Below are positions 14,352-28,560 of a DNA stretch of 64,000 nucleotides, piece by piece (positions within the stretch are counted from its first letter, which is position 1; each line of letters starts with the position of its first letter). The stretch is taken from the NCBI GenBank assembly GCA_946699065.1, contig CAMPDV010000013.1:1674001-1738000 (forward strand), written 5' to 3'. The DNA is from Loxodes magnus (lineage: Eukaryota; Ciliophora; Karyorelictea; Loxodida; Loxodidae). The notes beneath the pieces were generated by a model that searched no databases, was not told the DNA's origin, and saw nothing but the letters and a program-made list of their open reading frames with translations. The translations under genes and the position numbers were made by a program.

Positions 14352-16049
14352 ATTTTTATATAATTTAGCAATAATACAGCACTCTTTAATCTAATCCTCT
14401 AATATTTTAATTATTAAGTAAACTTAGATTATCATATCTTTTAAATTAGTGTAACTAATGCTTAGTTTAACTTTACCATTCCAAATTAAAAGGAAGTATA
14501 ATACTTACAGAAATTAACTAAAATTACCACTAGATTTAATTAAATCAAAAGTCTTAGCTAAATCAATTAAAAATTCCTATATTTCTATTAGTTATGCATG
14601 TATAATACTAATAGAAGCTTTTCCTCCTCAAATTTTTAATTAAGTATTTTATGCTAATTAATTCACTACGCATTAATAGTCATAGTTAAGCTTTTTTATA
14701 ACTTATTCCTTCTGGTCAATTAACTTAAACCTTATGCTCCTTACCAACTAAAGTAACTTAAATACTAGGCCTCTATAAAACACTCTGTAATCTATAATAT
14801 TTATTATTAAGAAGATGTCTAAAGCATTGTTGCTTTTAACTTGAGTCTCAGTATTTAATAGATAATTAAAAAATTATAGGTAAACTTAACTAATCTACTT
14901 GTGAAAGACCTTATTTTTTTAGTGTTCAGTTATTTAAATAAGAAAGGCTTGCTATATCGCTATTTTATAGCCAGCTCAATAAAGAAAAGTTATTGAGATA
15001 ACTTCAGTTTATGTAATATTTATTTATAAATTCCTTACGCTCTTAATCTTAAGAATACTAATACAAAACTTCTAAATCTAGCCTTCATTCTTATGTGCTT
15101 AGTTAAATAAATAAAAGATATGATTAGGCTAATTAAAAGTCTTAAAGTTATATCTAGTTTAATTATTTACAAAATTTAAGATATAGATATCATCTAAAGA
15201 ATGAGAAAGCTAATAGTTATGTTGCTAGCTATACAAAATGCTTTATTCTAATTTAAAAATTACTTAAGCTTTTCTTTACTTAACTAAGTTACTTTTATTT
15301 GGCTTTACATACTTCTAGAAAATTTATATTACGAAAGAAAACTTAAGCCCTATTTCAATTTACTTTAAGTTACCCATATCAATCTAAAGAATGAAGAGCA
15401 ATAAAATTAAAAATACTAATTTAGACTGCTATCATTATTCTTATTTGTATCTATAGTTTCACTTATATATTTATAAAGAATCTTAAATATCTTAGAAATG
15501 AGTAAAGTTTTATTTCAAGTTATTTTAATTTATTAATCAAAGAATTTTCACTGTAAGATATGTTTACTAATTTTCCTGCATCTGTGATTTAATTACTTCT
15601 AGCTTCTTTATTGATATTGCATAAACTTTAGCTAAAACTATTTTCTAATAGTTATATTAAAATAACGAAATGCTATTATTAACTACCACACTGTATAAAT
15701 CTAGATGCTTGCTTTACTTCTCTTCAATCTTATTAAAATAATTAAACCTAATTTTGCATAACACCATAATAGCTGTTGTAGATATAAAGTTAGGATAGAA
15801 ATAAAGAAAGTTTGTATTAGTTTATTAATACTACAACTAAACATTTGATACTAAGAGTTTATTTATATTATTTATCTTTTAGTTATAAGCAAATTAACTT
15901 ATTATTTAGTCACTTTCTCTTATAATTCTGCTTTACTTTTATTTAAATCAATAGTTATTTATTGACAGTTTTATCTCAAAGATATTATTGGTTTAAGACT
16001 CACTATTTGGCAAGTCTAAGTTAATAGAAATAAGAACAAGACATTAAAG
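14352..16049. other. Upstream region of beta-helix gene copy 1
   Basis: Positions 14,352-14,770 are almost identical to 36,143-36,558 and probably contain the promoter. Beyond 14,775 the match to copy II drops abruptly to patchy similarity. No further gene was recognised. Confidence 0.5.
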
Positions 16050-16690
16050 AGATATCAAGGTTTAGCAAAAGCAGAAGAGGAAATTTAAAGGAAGGATTTA
16101 TTTAAACTAATGTAGGGGGTTTCTTATTTGCAGTGGGAATTATAATATTTGCAAATAAGAAAACATAAATACTATTAAAGAAAATAGTCCATCTCAAATG
16201 TCAGCAAAGAATATGATAGACACAGAAAAAAAAATCGCTTGATATTCTAAATAAGGAAATTCTTAAGTTTTTCAAAGAGGTAGCAATAAAATCAAAAATA
16301 AGTGAGATAAATGAAACCAGATTAGGACTTGGAACAATGGAAAAATGATTCATTGAAGAGATTAATAATATATTCAAGTACAATCAGAAAAGAAGAAAGT
16401 AATCTTGGATTTTAGTAACGAGATTATAAATAAAAATGTATAAACATACTGAAAAAACAAAAACAACAAAGGCAGAGATGAAATAAAATTGCTTTATGAT
16501 AGATTTTAGCTTTTACCAAAAATTTTCTTAGAAAGTAGGATGATTATTTAAAAGGAGTTAATCATAATTAAGTTGAAGTAATAATTTAAGAATTTTATAA
16601 AAAGATCTGCAATAATAAAAGTAAATGACTAAGAAAAAATAAGCTAAACATTTATTATTAAATTAAGAAAATGAAACCCAGTATTATGAC
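16050..16690 (+). pseudogene. Decayed coding block, unknown family, copy I
   Basis: Plus-strand sequence that reads as protein in pieces of different frames: GLAKAEEEIQRKDLFKLM, then KSLDILNKEILKFFKEVA and INETRLGLGTMEKWFIEE, then KGRDEIKLLYDRF. The same protein segments occur in the same order in copy II at 37,750-38,410, with different frame breaks. Conservation at the protein level with separate frameshifts suggests an old gene decaying in both copies. I do not recognise the family; the sequence is predicted to be helical and charged. Confidence 0.45.
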
Positions 16691-17669
16691 ATTGACTTAT
16701 TCATGTTCTATGTAGTTAGTTAATTTCTTACTTTTAAAACTTATTTCATCCTACAAACTTAAAATTTTTATTAACAGAGTTATTTTTTAAACAAAGAACA
16801 TTTCCTTCAGTTTTAAACTAAATTTACCTTACTAAAATTCTGAAAAAAACTTAACGACTTCCTTTTAAAAGAGTTGCTAATATAAGTAAGAGCGCTAATA
16901 TAAAATAAAGCTTTCTAGGTATGAAATTAGTATTTTACTAAATAGTTGAAATTAAATAATTCCTTTAAATTTAATGTATAATAATTATAACCTTACTATC
17001 CGTTTCCTTCGCTATTACAACAATACTTGCTATCTCTCCTATACTTAGAACTTTTGCTCTCTTATATTATTTTTATTTTCAATTTCTAAAGATAATTAGA
17101 TCTATAAACTAGTATAGATTAAGATATATTATATTTGAAGCTATACTAAGTAAAACAAAGCAGATTTTATTTATTTTACGTAGTATGAGATATGAAAGAT
17201 CAATGCTTTAGTATCTTTTTTAATGATAGATAGCTCATATTTAAGATTTATATATCAAAGTTAATAGTTAAAATACAAATTAAATGAATGATTCATTTTA
17301 TATTAGAAAACTTAAGAGACTTGTATGTAATTAGGGTTTAAATCTATTTATAAATATAAAACTATACTATTTTACTCTTTATTAGTTTAAAAAGCAAACT
17401 TCACTAACTCATTTGTGTTTTATTTTAATTGTTTATCATTTAAAATTTACTGTGTTTAACTATTTGCTCATATGTCACTCTATGGTAAACAAAAAAGCTA
17501 GCTAAATTAATAGAAAGCTTAGAAACTTCCTGGTTAAACGACCCTTTCCCTCTATTATTTATTCTATAAGTCTTATTAGCGTATTTGTTTGCTGTTATCA
17601 ATATGTTTCTATAATATAATCAGCATAATAATTTAAATCTTTAGCTTTTATTCTAAGAATTAAAAGCAA
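16691..17669. other. A+T-rich flank
   Basis: Duplication flank with patchy similarity to 38,410-39,960. No gene recognised. Confidence 0.4.
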
Positions 17670-18530
17670 ATGTCAGGATTTAAAGCAGGATTCTTCGCGG
17701 CTCCAAAAAAGCAGGTGTTAACGATATCCTAGAAAAACTAGAACCAGTAAAAGTGCCAAAAGGTACACCTGTCAAGATGAGTCTCCCACCTCAAAAGAAA
17801 AGTATAGGAAGTTAGCTAAAAATATAATGCGCTCGGAAGTCTCGAATCCCACCGCGAAAATTATAAATAAGCTATGATTAACTGATTATAGTGGTGCTAG
17901 ACCTCCAGGAAGAAGTCAAAAAATTGAAAAGAGACAATAAGAAGTTAATGGAAAAACTTGAAGTTGTAGAGGAAATAGAATCGAGACTCATGACCTAAGA
18001 AAGATACCTTAACGCGTTTTGAAATATTTCACAAGAATAGAGCAGTTAATCTCAAAATTAGCAATAGAAGCAGAAAAAACTGATCAGCAAGTTAGAAAAA
18101 ATAGAAGAAAATCAGTAAAAATTGCAGCGTTAAATGGAACTGAAAGAATAAAGGAATTATTTAATTTTTATTGAAGGTAAAAATAGCTCAAAATTTCAAC
18201 CTAAACGAAAAATAAGAAGATGCTATTATTGTAAATCTTAAAAGCATCTGTGGAAAAGGTGCTATAAATTTCTCAATTTCAAGTAAGAATATTGAAACTA
18301 GTAGAAGTAATTGAAAAACATAAAGACGAGATAATGACAACTAAAAATAATAAGAGAAAGAGAAAGACTATATTGTAACAAATTTGAGAAATTTACAAGA
18401 AAAAAGAATTGAAGGACAACATACATGGCAAGGACAAAAGTTGTAGAGATTTTCAGATTTTTATATTTAACCTCTAGAAAAATCTAGAGGTAAGCGGGAA
18501 AGAGGCTGAAATACCTCCAAGAACGCCAAA
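17670..18530 (+). mobile_element. Stand-alone gag-like (ORF1-like) retroelement A
   Basis: Inserted in duplication copy I only. ATG 17670 begins MSGFKAGFFAAPKK. A run of six A (about 17,706) then shifts the frame, after which one frame stays open to the end: KAGVNDILEKLEPVKV, a coiled coil QEEVKKLKRDNKKLMEKL, NAF(TGA)NISQEQSSQSQN, and a zinc knuckle CYYCKSQKHLWKRC (CX2CX4HX4C, from 18221). The 3' end has an 8-bp hairpin (18471-18490) and a second GAGG/CCTC hairpin (18502-18517). TGA at 18020 and 18293 falls at positions that are TGA and TGG, respectively, in element B. No reverse transcriptase follows, so it is probably mobilised by an RT supplied elsewhere. Zinc-knuckle ORF1 proteins of non-LTR elements bind their own RNA. 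Confidence 0.65.
18471..18490 (+). other. 3' hairpin of element A
   Basis: A perfect 8-bp inverted repeat, CCTCTAGA and TCTAGAGG, around AAAA. It sits at the end of the element, like hairpins in elements B, D and E. Confidence 0.6.
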
Positions 18531-19354
18531 CAATTAATTTTGTATTTGTATTTTTATTTAAGCTTTTACTCTTTAATTTAACTAAAAGTTAATATCTTAT
18601 ATGTATGAGTAGAGTTGTATTGCTGATACATAAATCATTGGCCAGAAAGGGTGCATATTTATTGATTATCAATTAAAAATTTTATTACTGAGATAGGATA
18701 ATTTTAAAGGCTTTTTCAAGATAATCTTGCTTTATCAATACAGTGATGTCTAATTGGATTAAAGGGTAATTATTTTCTATGTTAAATTCTATCTATCTAT
18801 TCTATAAAAGTTTAACTTATTATTATAAAGTAGTATTTAACTTCCATGCATATTTGATAAAGCAATCTGTTTCTACAATAATCTAAAACTAATTAACCTT
18901 ATTTCTTTTTGTTTTTTGGCAATTATTGGCCTTAGATTCCAAAAATTTCTATTAAAATATATTAAGTAAGCTTACTTCAATGTAATAATAAAATTATATA
19001 TTCTATTTGTCTCCCTGATTTTAAATTAGTACTATATCTTTACTTCCAAATAATCTTGCTCTTTTTGAATTCAATTTTTCAAAGATTAAACCTTTTTTAT
19101 ATTTTTCTTTGTTTTTCAGATCTAATTTTTTATAAGAATAGTTTAAAACTAATTGAGTCTAAATTTTATTTACCCTCTAGTTATGAAATGTTATAAATAT
19201 TGAATCATTACCTACTTAAGTAACTATAGTATTTTGTAATAATAAAGATTTTATTATTTATACTATTAAATGAAGAAATTAACTTACTATTTATTTTGAA
19301 CCTTCGTGTCATTGCTTGATAATAATAAATGAAAGAGTAAATAAAGATTATTAT
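18531..19354. other. Right flank of duplication copy I
   Basis: A+T-rich. It matches 39,965-40,720 (for example around 18,930 and 19,180-19,340). No gene recognised. The duplication ends near 19,350, next to the G+C-richer block. Confidence 0.5.
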
Positions 19355-19745
19355 AGAGCTCGTAGCACCTCATTGGCGAGCAGCTCTTTCAATATTAATA
19401 TTTAATATTAAAAAAAGTATTTTCATACTTCTTGTTGTCATTCTATTCGTCCAATGAGTCACATTAGCTCCTCTAAATGAGAATCTACTTTTTAAAGATT
19501 ATTCTTAAATATTGAACCAAATGCTCCAGTCTTCTTGAATAAGATTCTTATAGGAATTAATTAAGCCATTAGTTAGAAGGCCCGTCAGTCGAACTTTCAG
19601 ACTGCTAGCGAAAACCTCCGGGTAATTAGACTTGTCTCTTCCAAACTTGACCAACCTTCCCCGTGATGGTATCTAGCGTGAGATTACCCGTAATTCAGTA
19701 TAAACTGCACCAGATTACCTACAAGTTCTCCTCCCCAGCCAAAAT
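19355..19745 (-). ncRNA. G+C-rich structured element, family 1 (copy a)
   Basis: A block of nearly 50% G+C in parts within A+T-rich surroundings. Read on the minus strand, its end forms a hairpin-bearing motif (about 19,392 to 19,355) whose core GTGCTACG-GCTCTATAAT is shared with the plus-strand block ending near 63,430. The two G+C-rich bodies otherwise look different. No coding frame was found. It could be a structured RNA gene or a non-autonomous mobile element; the type given is an inference. Confidence 0.4.
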
Positions 19746-22700
19746 CCATTTTTTATGAATAAAAAGTAATAAAAAATCTAGCAAAATGATATACAATTAT
19801 TTATTAATTAGTCTAACTACATTTAATATCTAAATATGAAATATTCTATATAGTAAACTACATTAAATTTGATAATTTGCATAAACTTAATAAGAATATT
19901 TTTTATTAATTATATAATCATGAATAAAATAGTTACTATTTTATTATTTTTAGAAGCATTTTTTAATTATTCATTATAAAATACTATATTTACCTAAATT
20001 AATGTAAATTAAAATAAATTATTCTATTATTTAAGCTTTTTGTGCAAGAAATAATAGCGTAATATGTTTTGATAGTAAAATATTAAGATATTTGTATTTT
20101 TTAAGAAATAACTTCTAAACAAAGTTAACAATTAAAACGCTTTATTAAAGCCTTTGTAGTTAGTTATCTGACCTGCTCTAGCAACATGTCTTCATTATTT
20201 AAAATGTTCTACTATATTTAAATAGATATTTTATTTATAAAATTTATTCTTTTTTTTGGATTTATAAAGTTTGACCTTTTCTTTAAAATATTTCTTTAAT
20301 TATTTTTAATAAATCCTTATTTTTCCTGTTATATTAAGTTATTATTTATATATGTTTATGGTATTGTTTTTCTTAATCATTTATTTAATCAAGTAATTTT
20401 AGGATTTACTTATTTATTTCTTTTAATATTTATTTCATTATATTCTGAAATAAATGAAGCTTGCTATAAATTGATATTATTATTCTAAATTGCTCTTGTC
20501 AGTTAAATATTAAAAGCTTCATAAGTTCCTTAGTATTTTTCTTTATATTCTTCTTTAAAGGTTTTTCTTTCCGTTTAGTTAATCTATAATTGATTCTAAT
20601 TTATAAAATCTTACTATTTTATTCGTTAAGTAATAACAGTATTTCTAATAAATTTTATAATTAAAATTCTTTATTTCCTGTTTTTTTTTAATATCATCCT
20701 TAATTTTTAAAGTACCTGATTTTAATAATTCTTAACATGATTACTATTTTTTTGTATTTATACAATTCCTTTTTCATTTATCTATCTTTTTTTTTATAAT
20801 TATTACGATTTTTCAGGTACTAAAAGTATGGGTATATTTTTCGAATATTTTCTCTTTAATTGCTAATATTTGATCTAATTTTTCTAATTTAATTTTATTA
20901 GTTATATACATTTTATTACTAAAGATGTCCATAAATTCATATTTAAGAATATAATCTTCGGTTATTAAATGTATCATTTTTCATTATTTTTATAATTATT
21001 TTTATTTAAAGCAATTATTCTTCTTTTTGTTAAAATTATTTTAAATTAGAACTTTTTCCTTACAATTATTTGGTTAAAAACTTTAATTGATCTCCTTTTC
21101 TTGAAAAATATATTATTGTTATATCTATATGAAATCCTATTTATTTTTCCTATTTTATATACCCATCAAAGACTTTCAACTATTTATTAGTGAATATTAT
21201 TCTTTCTTCACTTACTTCTTTAACACAATTTTTTATTTTTTATTATTTTTTCCTTTACTTTTAATTCTTCATCTTATTTTCTGTGTTACTGTTACAAATT
21301 GTTCATTATCTTCGAAAATTTTAGAGCTATAAACTTTATTTTAATAACTATTAATCTATGCATTCTTAGCAATCTTATATTTTTAACATTAAAATATTAG
21401 TTTTATTTCTAGTAGATCTATATGAGATTTATGCTTTTAATTTAATTTTTCGAAGTAAATAGTCAGATTTATTCAAAAGTTAAAGAAATTTATCTTTTTA
21501 CTTAAATTTAAATCTATTTGCTATTATACATTCAAATCTTTCATATTTAACTATTATTTTTCCTTTATTTTCCTTTATTTTCTTTTTGCTTATTTTATAT
21601 TATTTGTTAACTAATTTTATAAAGGTTTTTGGAAAGAGATTTAGTATTCTGATTATTTAATTTTATTTTATTTTTCTTCTAAATAATTCTATTTTTTTAT
21701 CTATTAGCTTTTATTTGCATTAGCTTCAATGCAATATTTTATTTCATTTTTTCATCTAATTAATTTTTAATTCTGCAATTTTCTCTTCATGTAACCTTAT
21801 TTTATTTGGATATTATGATTCGTTAATATTTAGTTTTTTTTAATTTTATAAAAGTCCTTACTTTTATCCTACATTTTTATAAGTAAGATATTTAAGCTTC
21901 TTTATTAAATTTAATTAATATAAAATTATTTTTCATATCTGGACTTAAATCTAACTTTTCTATATCTTGTTCAATCCTTCCAAATAATCAGCTGAATATT
22001 ATATTTTTCGCTTGATTAAATAATAGTTTCTTTATATATTCCACTTATTTCAAGAACTTCTTTTAATTAACTTTCTAAGGATTTAATTTCTTCTTTTAAT
22101 TTAAGTTTTAAATCATTAGATAAATTTTGCTTATTTGCCTTTGGTTGAACATTTTATCAATTAATGCTTAAAATAAATGTTTTCTGGTAATAATGTTCGA
22201 ATGAAGATATGTTAATTTAATTAAATTTAATCAAAACTAGCGAAAAATTATGGGTGTTCTTAGCTTTTCTCTTACACTTGATTGCCTCTTTTAAAATTTT
22301 TTACAAGCATTCATAATTATGTTCCCTCAAGTTAATATTAATTTACTTATTTGCTTCCTAAATTTATCCTTTTTAACTAAACTTCATTATATTTAATTCT
22401 ACTTTAAGACTACGATTTTAAGTTGATGGAAAAGGAAATATGTTCCTAATTAGACATTAATATTTCTTATATATAAAAATTATTTTAGTAGAGCATCTAA
22501 TAGACACTTAAATTAAATTTTTGCACTTTTCATATTTCTTCTTTTGATAAAATTAAAAAAAAAAAAAATATTTGTAAATTTTCTTATTTTAAATATCTTT
22601 TTACTGTTTACAGATTTTAAATAATTCCTAGTTTTTCACATAAAATACATTTTATTTGAATATAATGATTATAATTTTTAGTTTCAAGTTGTTTCTCGAA

Positions 22701-22840
22701 AATGTCCTCTTTAGTTTCTTATTTCATGATATGAAACTAGTTAAATCTTGTAAAAGTGTAGTGCTAGTATCATTTAAAACTTTTTATTTATAAAATCTAG
22801 AATAAGCATCAATATCTCTTTTGAAAATATTTTTTATATT
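19746..22840. other. T-rich region between duplication copies
   Basis: Strongly T-rich on the plus strand, so the minus strand reads as Lys/Asn/Gln-rich. This hints at minus-strand coding or its remnants. I cannot follow one frame, and no domain is recognisable. Confidence 0.3.
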
Positions 22841-24420
22841 CCACAGATGAGATTATTAATTTTTTAAATATCATTAGACTGGAAATACTTTATGATAACT
22901 ACTTATAGTATTGCCACGCAGTCCTTAGGATAAGTAACTTAATTATAAATTAAATCGATACTCGCTTGAGTAAATTATGACTTGATATTCCGTTTTTTGC
23001 TACCAAAAGTAAATAAAGTTTTTAAAAGGGATTTCTTATCTTCAACTTTAATCGAAACCTATTCGTTTACAGCAAACTCAAGGCCTTTCATTTCGAATCT
23101 TTTCTAATTGTTTTTAAATAGATTTAACATTTTTTATTATAATAGCTTAGGAGGAATAAAGATACAATGATTGCTCTTTAATTGCTTAATTTTTTTCTAA
23201 ATTGTATCTTTCTATTTTTTATAAATGAAGATGTAGAGATTATAGTTATTCTATAATTATAAGTAGCATTATTAGTAAAATTACTTAATTCTATTGCTCT
23301 ATTTTATTATTTTAAGATGATTACAGCCTTCATAATTTACTACATTATCTTAAAAATATTACTTAAAATTTTTAAATAAGAACTTTCCTATAAAAATACA
23401 TCAACAAGTTTTTCTCCTTAGCTCTTTATAAAAGAGGTTGAATTGATGTTAGTATCTGAAAATAATATATTTTTTAAAGTTCTCTTTCTTAGTTTTTCCA
23501 TAGCAGAAAATTATTTATTGTTAGTTTATTTAATTAACATTTTTATTGCTTTCTTTATACATATTCTAAATCATTAATGACAGTATTTATGATATCATTA
23601 TTAATTTTTATTATATTAGTTACCATAGAATTTTGATTAAATTTCATTATGGCTTATTTATAATCCTTTTAAATTGACTTAACTATTGATAAAATTTAAG
23701 TTGCTTTCAAACTTATTTTTTTCCTAATTTTCTATTATTAAATACATTATAGTTTTAAAATGATTTAGATAGACTCTATTATAAAATTATATTGCTAATT
23801 CTTTTGCTGATATAAAGAAATAAGCTATGTTTTGTTAACTTTGATTCCTTTTGTAACTCACAATAAACGAGCTTTATCATTTATAATAAGATTCTTTAGA
23901 ATCAAGGTCTTGACATTAAATTTATTTTTAAATGTTGCTTTAAAATCTTATTTTAGATGCATTTTGGTAGTTTGAACACATTTCCAATCATAAAAATTCT
24001 TTAGAGCAGTTTGGAAATGTTTAAGCAGTATTGTCAATCAAAAATCCTTCATAAACCTTTTCTTAATATTTCACAGTTATATATCAAATTAAAGCATTCA
24101 GTACAGTTAGGCTGATTTTTATATGGAGATTCTAATAACTGGAATGAAGAATTTTCTTATAGCAGACTTATAAGGGAATTCCTTTGCTCCTAAGGATTAT
24201 TTTAGTCCAAGCATTTTAAATACTTCAGAGCAATAACATAAATTTCAGGTTCTTAAATTTTAAAGCAAGCAAATACCACTTAAAGGATTCTAAGGATTAT
24301 AAAGCAAATGATTTTTTCTATCATTTAAATCTAAAATAATAGTTTAAATCTTGATTTCTACTTTAATTAGCGAGACATTATATAATTCATAATGAATTAT
24401 ATATTGAAGTTTTAAATTTA
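22841..24420 (-). pseudogene. Coding-like minus-strand block, unknown, probably frameshifted
   Basis: Minus-strand frames read as ordinary ciliate protein in pieces: EPEIYVIALKYLKCLDQN and SSFQLLESPYKNQPNCTEC near 24,150-24,300, VYEGFLIDNTAQTFPNC near 24,040, and MKGLEFAVNEQVSIKVED near 23,080. The pieces lie in different frames, so it is either a decayed gene or a gene with introns I cannot resolve. No family recognised, and the membrane-span content is low. Confidence 0.35.
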
Positions 24421-25929
24421 TACCTTCTCTTATTAATGTATTTGATGAATATTAATAGTTATAATTTAGTCTAGTTTCGTAGTATTATCACAAAACTAAG
24501 TTATTTAAGTTTTTTTATAAAAAATATTAAGAATAAATAGAACGTTTGCTTATAAACTAAAAAGTTAAAAATAACCTAGAATATTATTATTTTAGCTTAT
24601 ATATAAAAATTCCTAGTTTATATCAATTTAAATACATTTCTTATTTGAAGATTAAGTTAAAGTTTGTAAACACATTTTTATAGGTAAGATATTAGAATAT
24701 CTTTGGTTAGATTGAATAAATTTGTAAATTGCTAGTGTATTTTGATTTAAAAGAGAGAATTAAATATTAATTTTCTGATTTTATACGTTAAATGGATTTG
24801 TTTCTTTTGCATTCTTTTTTTCAAGATCTATATATTTTCATAATGCTTGACAATATCAATCATTAATTCCTTTTTCTCATCATTTTTGTAAACTTTTAAA
24901 GTTTTGATACGAACTAGGAATAAGTAACTTAACTGAATCCTTTAATTGAAGGCAAAATTGTAAATTTAGTTGTTTTAGCATATTACATAGACTAAGCCAT
25001 TAAAATTTAATCTTAGTAAGCATGAAAAAGAGAATAAAGTAAAGGATATAATAATTATAGTTCTTAGTATTCTATTCCAATATTTTGATACTTCCAGTTC
25101 TATTTCAAAAAAGTAATGCAACTACAACTGTAAAACTTCTCTTATTTACAGCTATTAATCATTTTATCTTAATTGCATTTGATTTAATTATTTACGCAGT
25201 CTTAGGCAATGGAAGAGTATAAATATAGAGAGCAAATATTTTAAATAAGAAAAATTTAAAAAGTAAAGGGATAAAAAAATAAAAGTTAAGGTTAATTTTA
25301 ATTTGATGTATTTAAAGCCAAAGTCTAAGATATAAATAAATATTGTAATATCTTAAAGTTGAATCTAAAAAAGATACCAAAGATTATTTTTTCTTTTAAG
25401 AGAGATTAAAATAGTTAATTATGTATCTTTACGTAATTAAAATGTTTTGTTCTTATTATAAAGATAATCATATATTTGATTATATGATAAACTTATAGAA
25501 ATTAAAATAAATATAATAATCCTTAATCTTAAGATAATTAGCTAAAATTAGAAAAATAACTATTTTATTTAAATCATTCATTTAGATTAATACTTCACTT
25601 ACTTATCATTTAATTTTAAAATCTTATTGATGTTTTAATTTAAATAATATAACACTTAGCTAGACAGGATTAATTATTTGTTTAACTGCATATTAATTTT
25701 AAGATTTAAACTAAATTATTATATATGAATACCTTTATGATAATTTTCTTTTATACTTCCTTTGCTTACTACTTTATATCTAGCAGCATTAGCTTTTTCA
25801 GTAGCAAAGTTTTATAATTACAAATATAATAAGCATATATTAAATTAAATTAAAAATAATATAGTTTGCTTAATAGCTTTGAAGTTTTAAGTCTAAACTC
25901 AATACACTTCTACTTTTAAGTACTCTTGA
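24421..25929. other. Left flank of duplication copy II
   Basis: A+T-rich, no gene recognised. 24,770-25,850 aligns patchily with 4,560-5,700 of copy I. Confidence 0.4.
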
Positions 25930-28560
25930 AAATGTTGTAGTATTTCTTCTTGTCTCATTAAGATTAGATTTACTTGTCTTATTTTCATTAAGTTTTAGAA
26001 AGAATATATTTGTTTTCATGTTTATTTTATTCTGCTTCATGTAGATTTTATTATTCTATCAATTTGATTCATATAGTCTTTTTTGCAAAATATTTAATTT
26101 ATTATGTTTTAATTATATTCTAAGAGCTCTTTTTCTATATTTTCATAAATATTTTCTTAGTTTATATTATTTTACGCTTTATTTTTGCTTTTAATAATTT
26201 TATCTATTTAGGTTTTAATATTATCTATACTTTTTTGGTAGTATTTACATTTGAATATGTGTTAGAATGCCTCTTTTTCTTGACATAAGCATTAATCATA
26301 TTCTTAAGGAATATGTCTTTCTTGAAGATCACTTCTAAAAAAAAGTAGTTAGGTTCTCAATCTGAATATTAATTTTGATGGTTGCATTTTCTCTTTGTTC
26401 AATAAAAAGTAGGTTATAACTGGGAATTTTTCTACATTTTTGAATTACTTTGTTATAATTTTTGCTGTGATCATTTCTTTTTTTCTTTTTTTTGTTGTTT
26501 TTGTTATTCTCTAAAATGTTTAATTAAAAAAGTGTTCTTTAATTTTTACATCAATTTTTTTATCGAATTACATCATATTTAGATTTTATAAAGCTTTTAA
26601 ATCTATTTTAAATTTCTTTTACATTTTTTTAATTTATTTCTGTTACTAAGTCTTATTTTTTTAACTTATTTAGAATAATTGGATAAACTTTTCATCTTTA
26701 TTCTTAGATTATTACTATTGATTATATAAGTCATTTAGTTTTCTATAAAATTTAAAATATCTTTTTGTAGTTATTTATTCAAATCCAAGTCAGTTAAAAT
26801 CTATGTGTTGTAACTCATTTCAAGATGCTTATGGCATTTTCATATATTATCTTATAATTTATCGTTAACTTACATGTATTTAGTTTTTCACCTTTGCTAT
26901 TCCAGTTTGTATACTATATGGAATTATTTCAGCACCATATTCTAATTTAGGTAGAATAAATAATCTGAATAAATTTTTGAAATTAATTGGGATCGTCTTA
27001 TTAAATCTGCTGTAAAATTACTATTAAAATAAGTACTTGGCCTACTAATATTTATTTTGTACTTTTTGTATATGTGTAATTAATTAATTATTCTGATCAA
27101 TTGTGAATCCTAAATATTCAACAGTTTTCTTTTATTAAATTAGCTTCCCTTATATTTTCAAATTTAATTTTTTTTAGTTCTCTTATTTCTCTTTACTAAT
27201 ATTAATGCATTCAGTTTTTATTAAGTTTATTTTTAATTTTATTATATTGAATATTCTTTAAGTTTGATCTATTAATTATTACATTCTTTAAGCGTTGTTG
27301 GAGATTAGTAATAAATCGTCAGCTCATGCTAATTTTGAGTATTATGTATTTCCTATCTTGTATCCTAATTTATTATATTATTCTAAGTATTACATAGCAA
27401 TATCATAATAAATTATGGCTAGTATAGGTCCTGATGAGCTTCCTTAAAGTATACCATTTTTGTAGTCTATTTTTCTAGTGATTTAGTCTTCTAGTTAAAA
27501 GTGTATTTGTACTTGAGAATATATGTTTTTCAATGTTTTTATTAAGTTATCGGCTATTTTAAATCTTTCTAGTTATTTAAAAAGTAAATAGTGATTTATA
27601 GAATCAAACATTTTCTCAATATCAATCAAGGTAAAAATCAACGATTCATTTTCTTCCTTTTTTTTCTTACTTTCTTAATAATGATTCATTATCTATTATA
27701 TTTGTATATGTTTATTGTAGTTTGCATTTTCTTTATGAATCCTTTTTAGTCTTTATTAATTTGGTTTTACTCAATTACATCTTTATATATATGGTTTGAT
27801 ATTATCTTGTCGAATATTTTTTAGATTGTATTTATAATTGCTATTGGTCTATAATTTTTTCAATCATATTTGGAATCTTTTTTATGAATCATTATTATTT
27901 TAATTTTATTTAGTTCGGCAGGGATTAATTAATCGCGTTAGCAGTTTTGATAGAATTTTGTTAAAATTTTTCAAAGTTCATGTCCTGCATATTTAATTAA
28001 TTCATTTGGTATTTAATCAAAACCTGCAGCTTTATTATTTGGGAGGTATCTTATTATATCAACAACTTCTTAGTATAATATTTTACTCCATGATTATGCT
28101 ATTTTTTATTAAAGAATTTTATTTTGTTTGTAGATTTCATCTATTTTTATTACTTCTTTAAGTATTTCTTATTGATTAGTATCTTTATATTAGTTTAATA
28201 CACTTTCTCAATTTTTAATAAATTATTCTGTCTAATTTGAATTGAGATTCATAATTAGAGCTTTTTTAGGATTGAAAATTTTATTTGCTTGTTTAGCCAT
28301 TTCCTGGTTATTACCGTTCAAATTTATTTATTTTTATCCATTTATATTTTTTCACATGGCATTCTTCATTTTTACGAATTTTTTCTTTTACCCTTTTGCT
28401 TCTAATTTCATTTAGATGACTTCATCATTCATACGGTTAAATTAGTTTAATTTATTTATATATTATATTCTTGCATTTCTGGCTTTATTCATTTATATCA
28501 CTACAGATGAAGGCAGTTTTGGTTAATTTTACTGTCTTTGATCAAGTATCTCCAGAGCTG
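25930..28560 (-). mobile_element. Non-LTR (LINE) reverse transcriptase element, decayed, minus strand
   Basis: Read on the minus strand: NNKAAGFDQIPNELIKYAG, NYRPIAIINTIQKIF, motif A LIDIEKMFDSI, motif B ILQGSSSGPILA, motif C A(TGA)ADDLLLIS (TGA 27326-27324), and a C-terminal Cys/His motif CLCQEKEAFQHIFKC. Motif order and content fit the RT domain of a LINE, which primes on nicked target DNA. The same motifs occur in the plus-strand element at 56.2-58.9 kb (GWVDDL, CMCGEYKTFEHIFKC). No endonuclease domain is visible, so it is 5'-truncated. There is at least one frameshift between GFIKK and motif A. It is absent from duplication copy I, so it inserted after the duplication. Confidence 0.75.

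Larger units (their letters stand above)
4400..19350. repeat. Segmental duplication, copy I
   Basis: Pairs with about 24,700-40,720 in direct orientation. Flank matches in the same order include 4,680-5,000 with 24,910-25,250; 7,080-7,270 with 28,980-29,180; 15,180 with 36,940; 16,060-16,400 with 37,760-38,100; 18,930 with 40,330; and 19,180-19,340 with 40,550-40,720. The flanks are diverged, with many substitutions and indels, while 7,930-14,770 is nearly identical to 29,722-36,558. Copy I alone carries the gag-like element at 17,670-18,530; copy II alone carries the RT element at 25,930-28,560. Both insertions are therefore younger than the duplication. The outer limits are approximate. Confidence 0.75.
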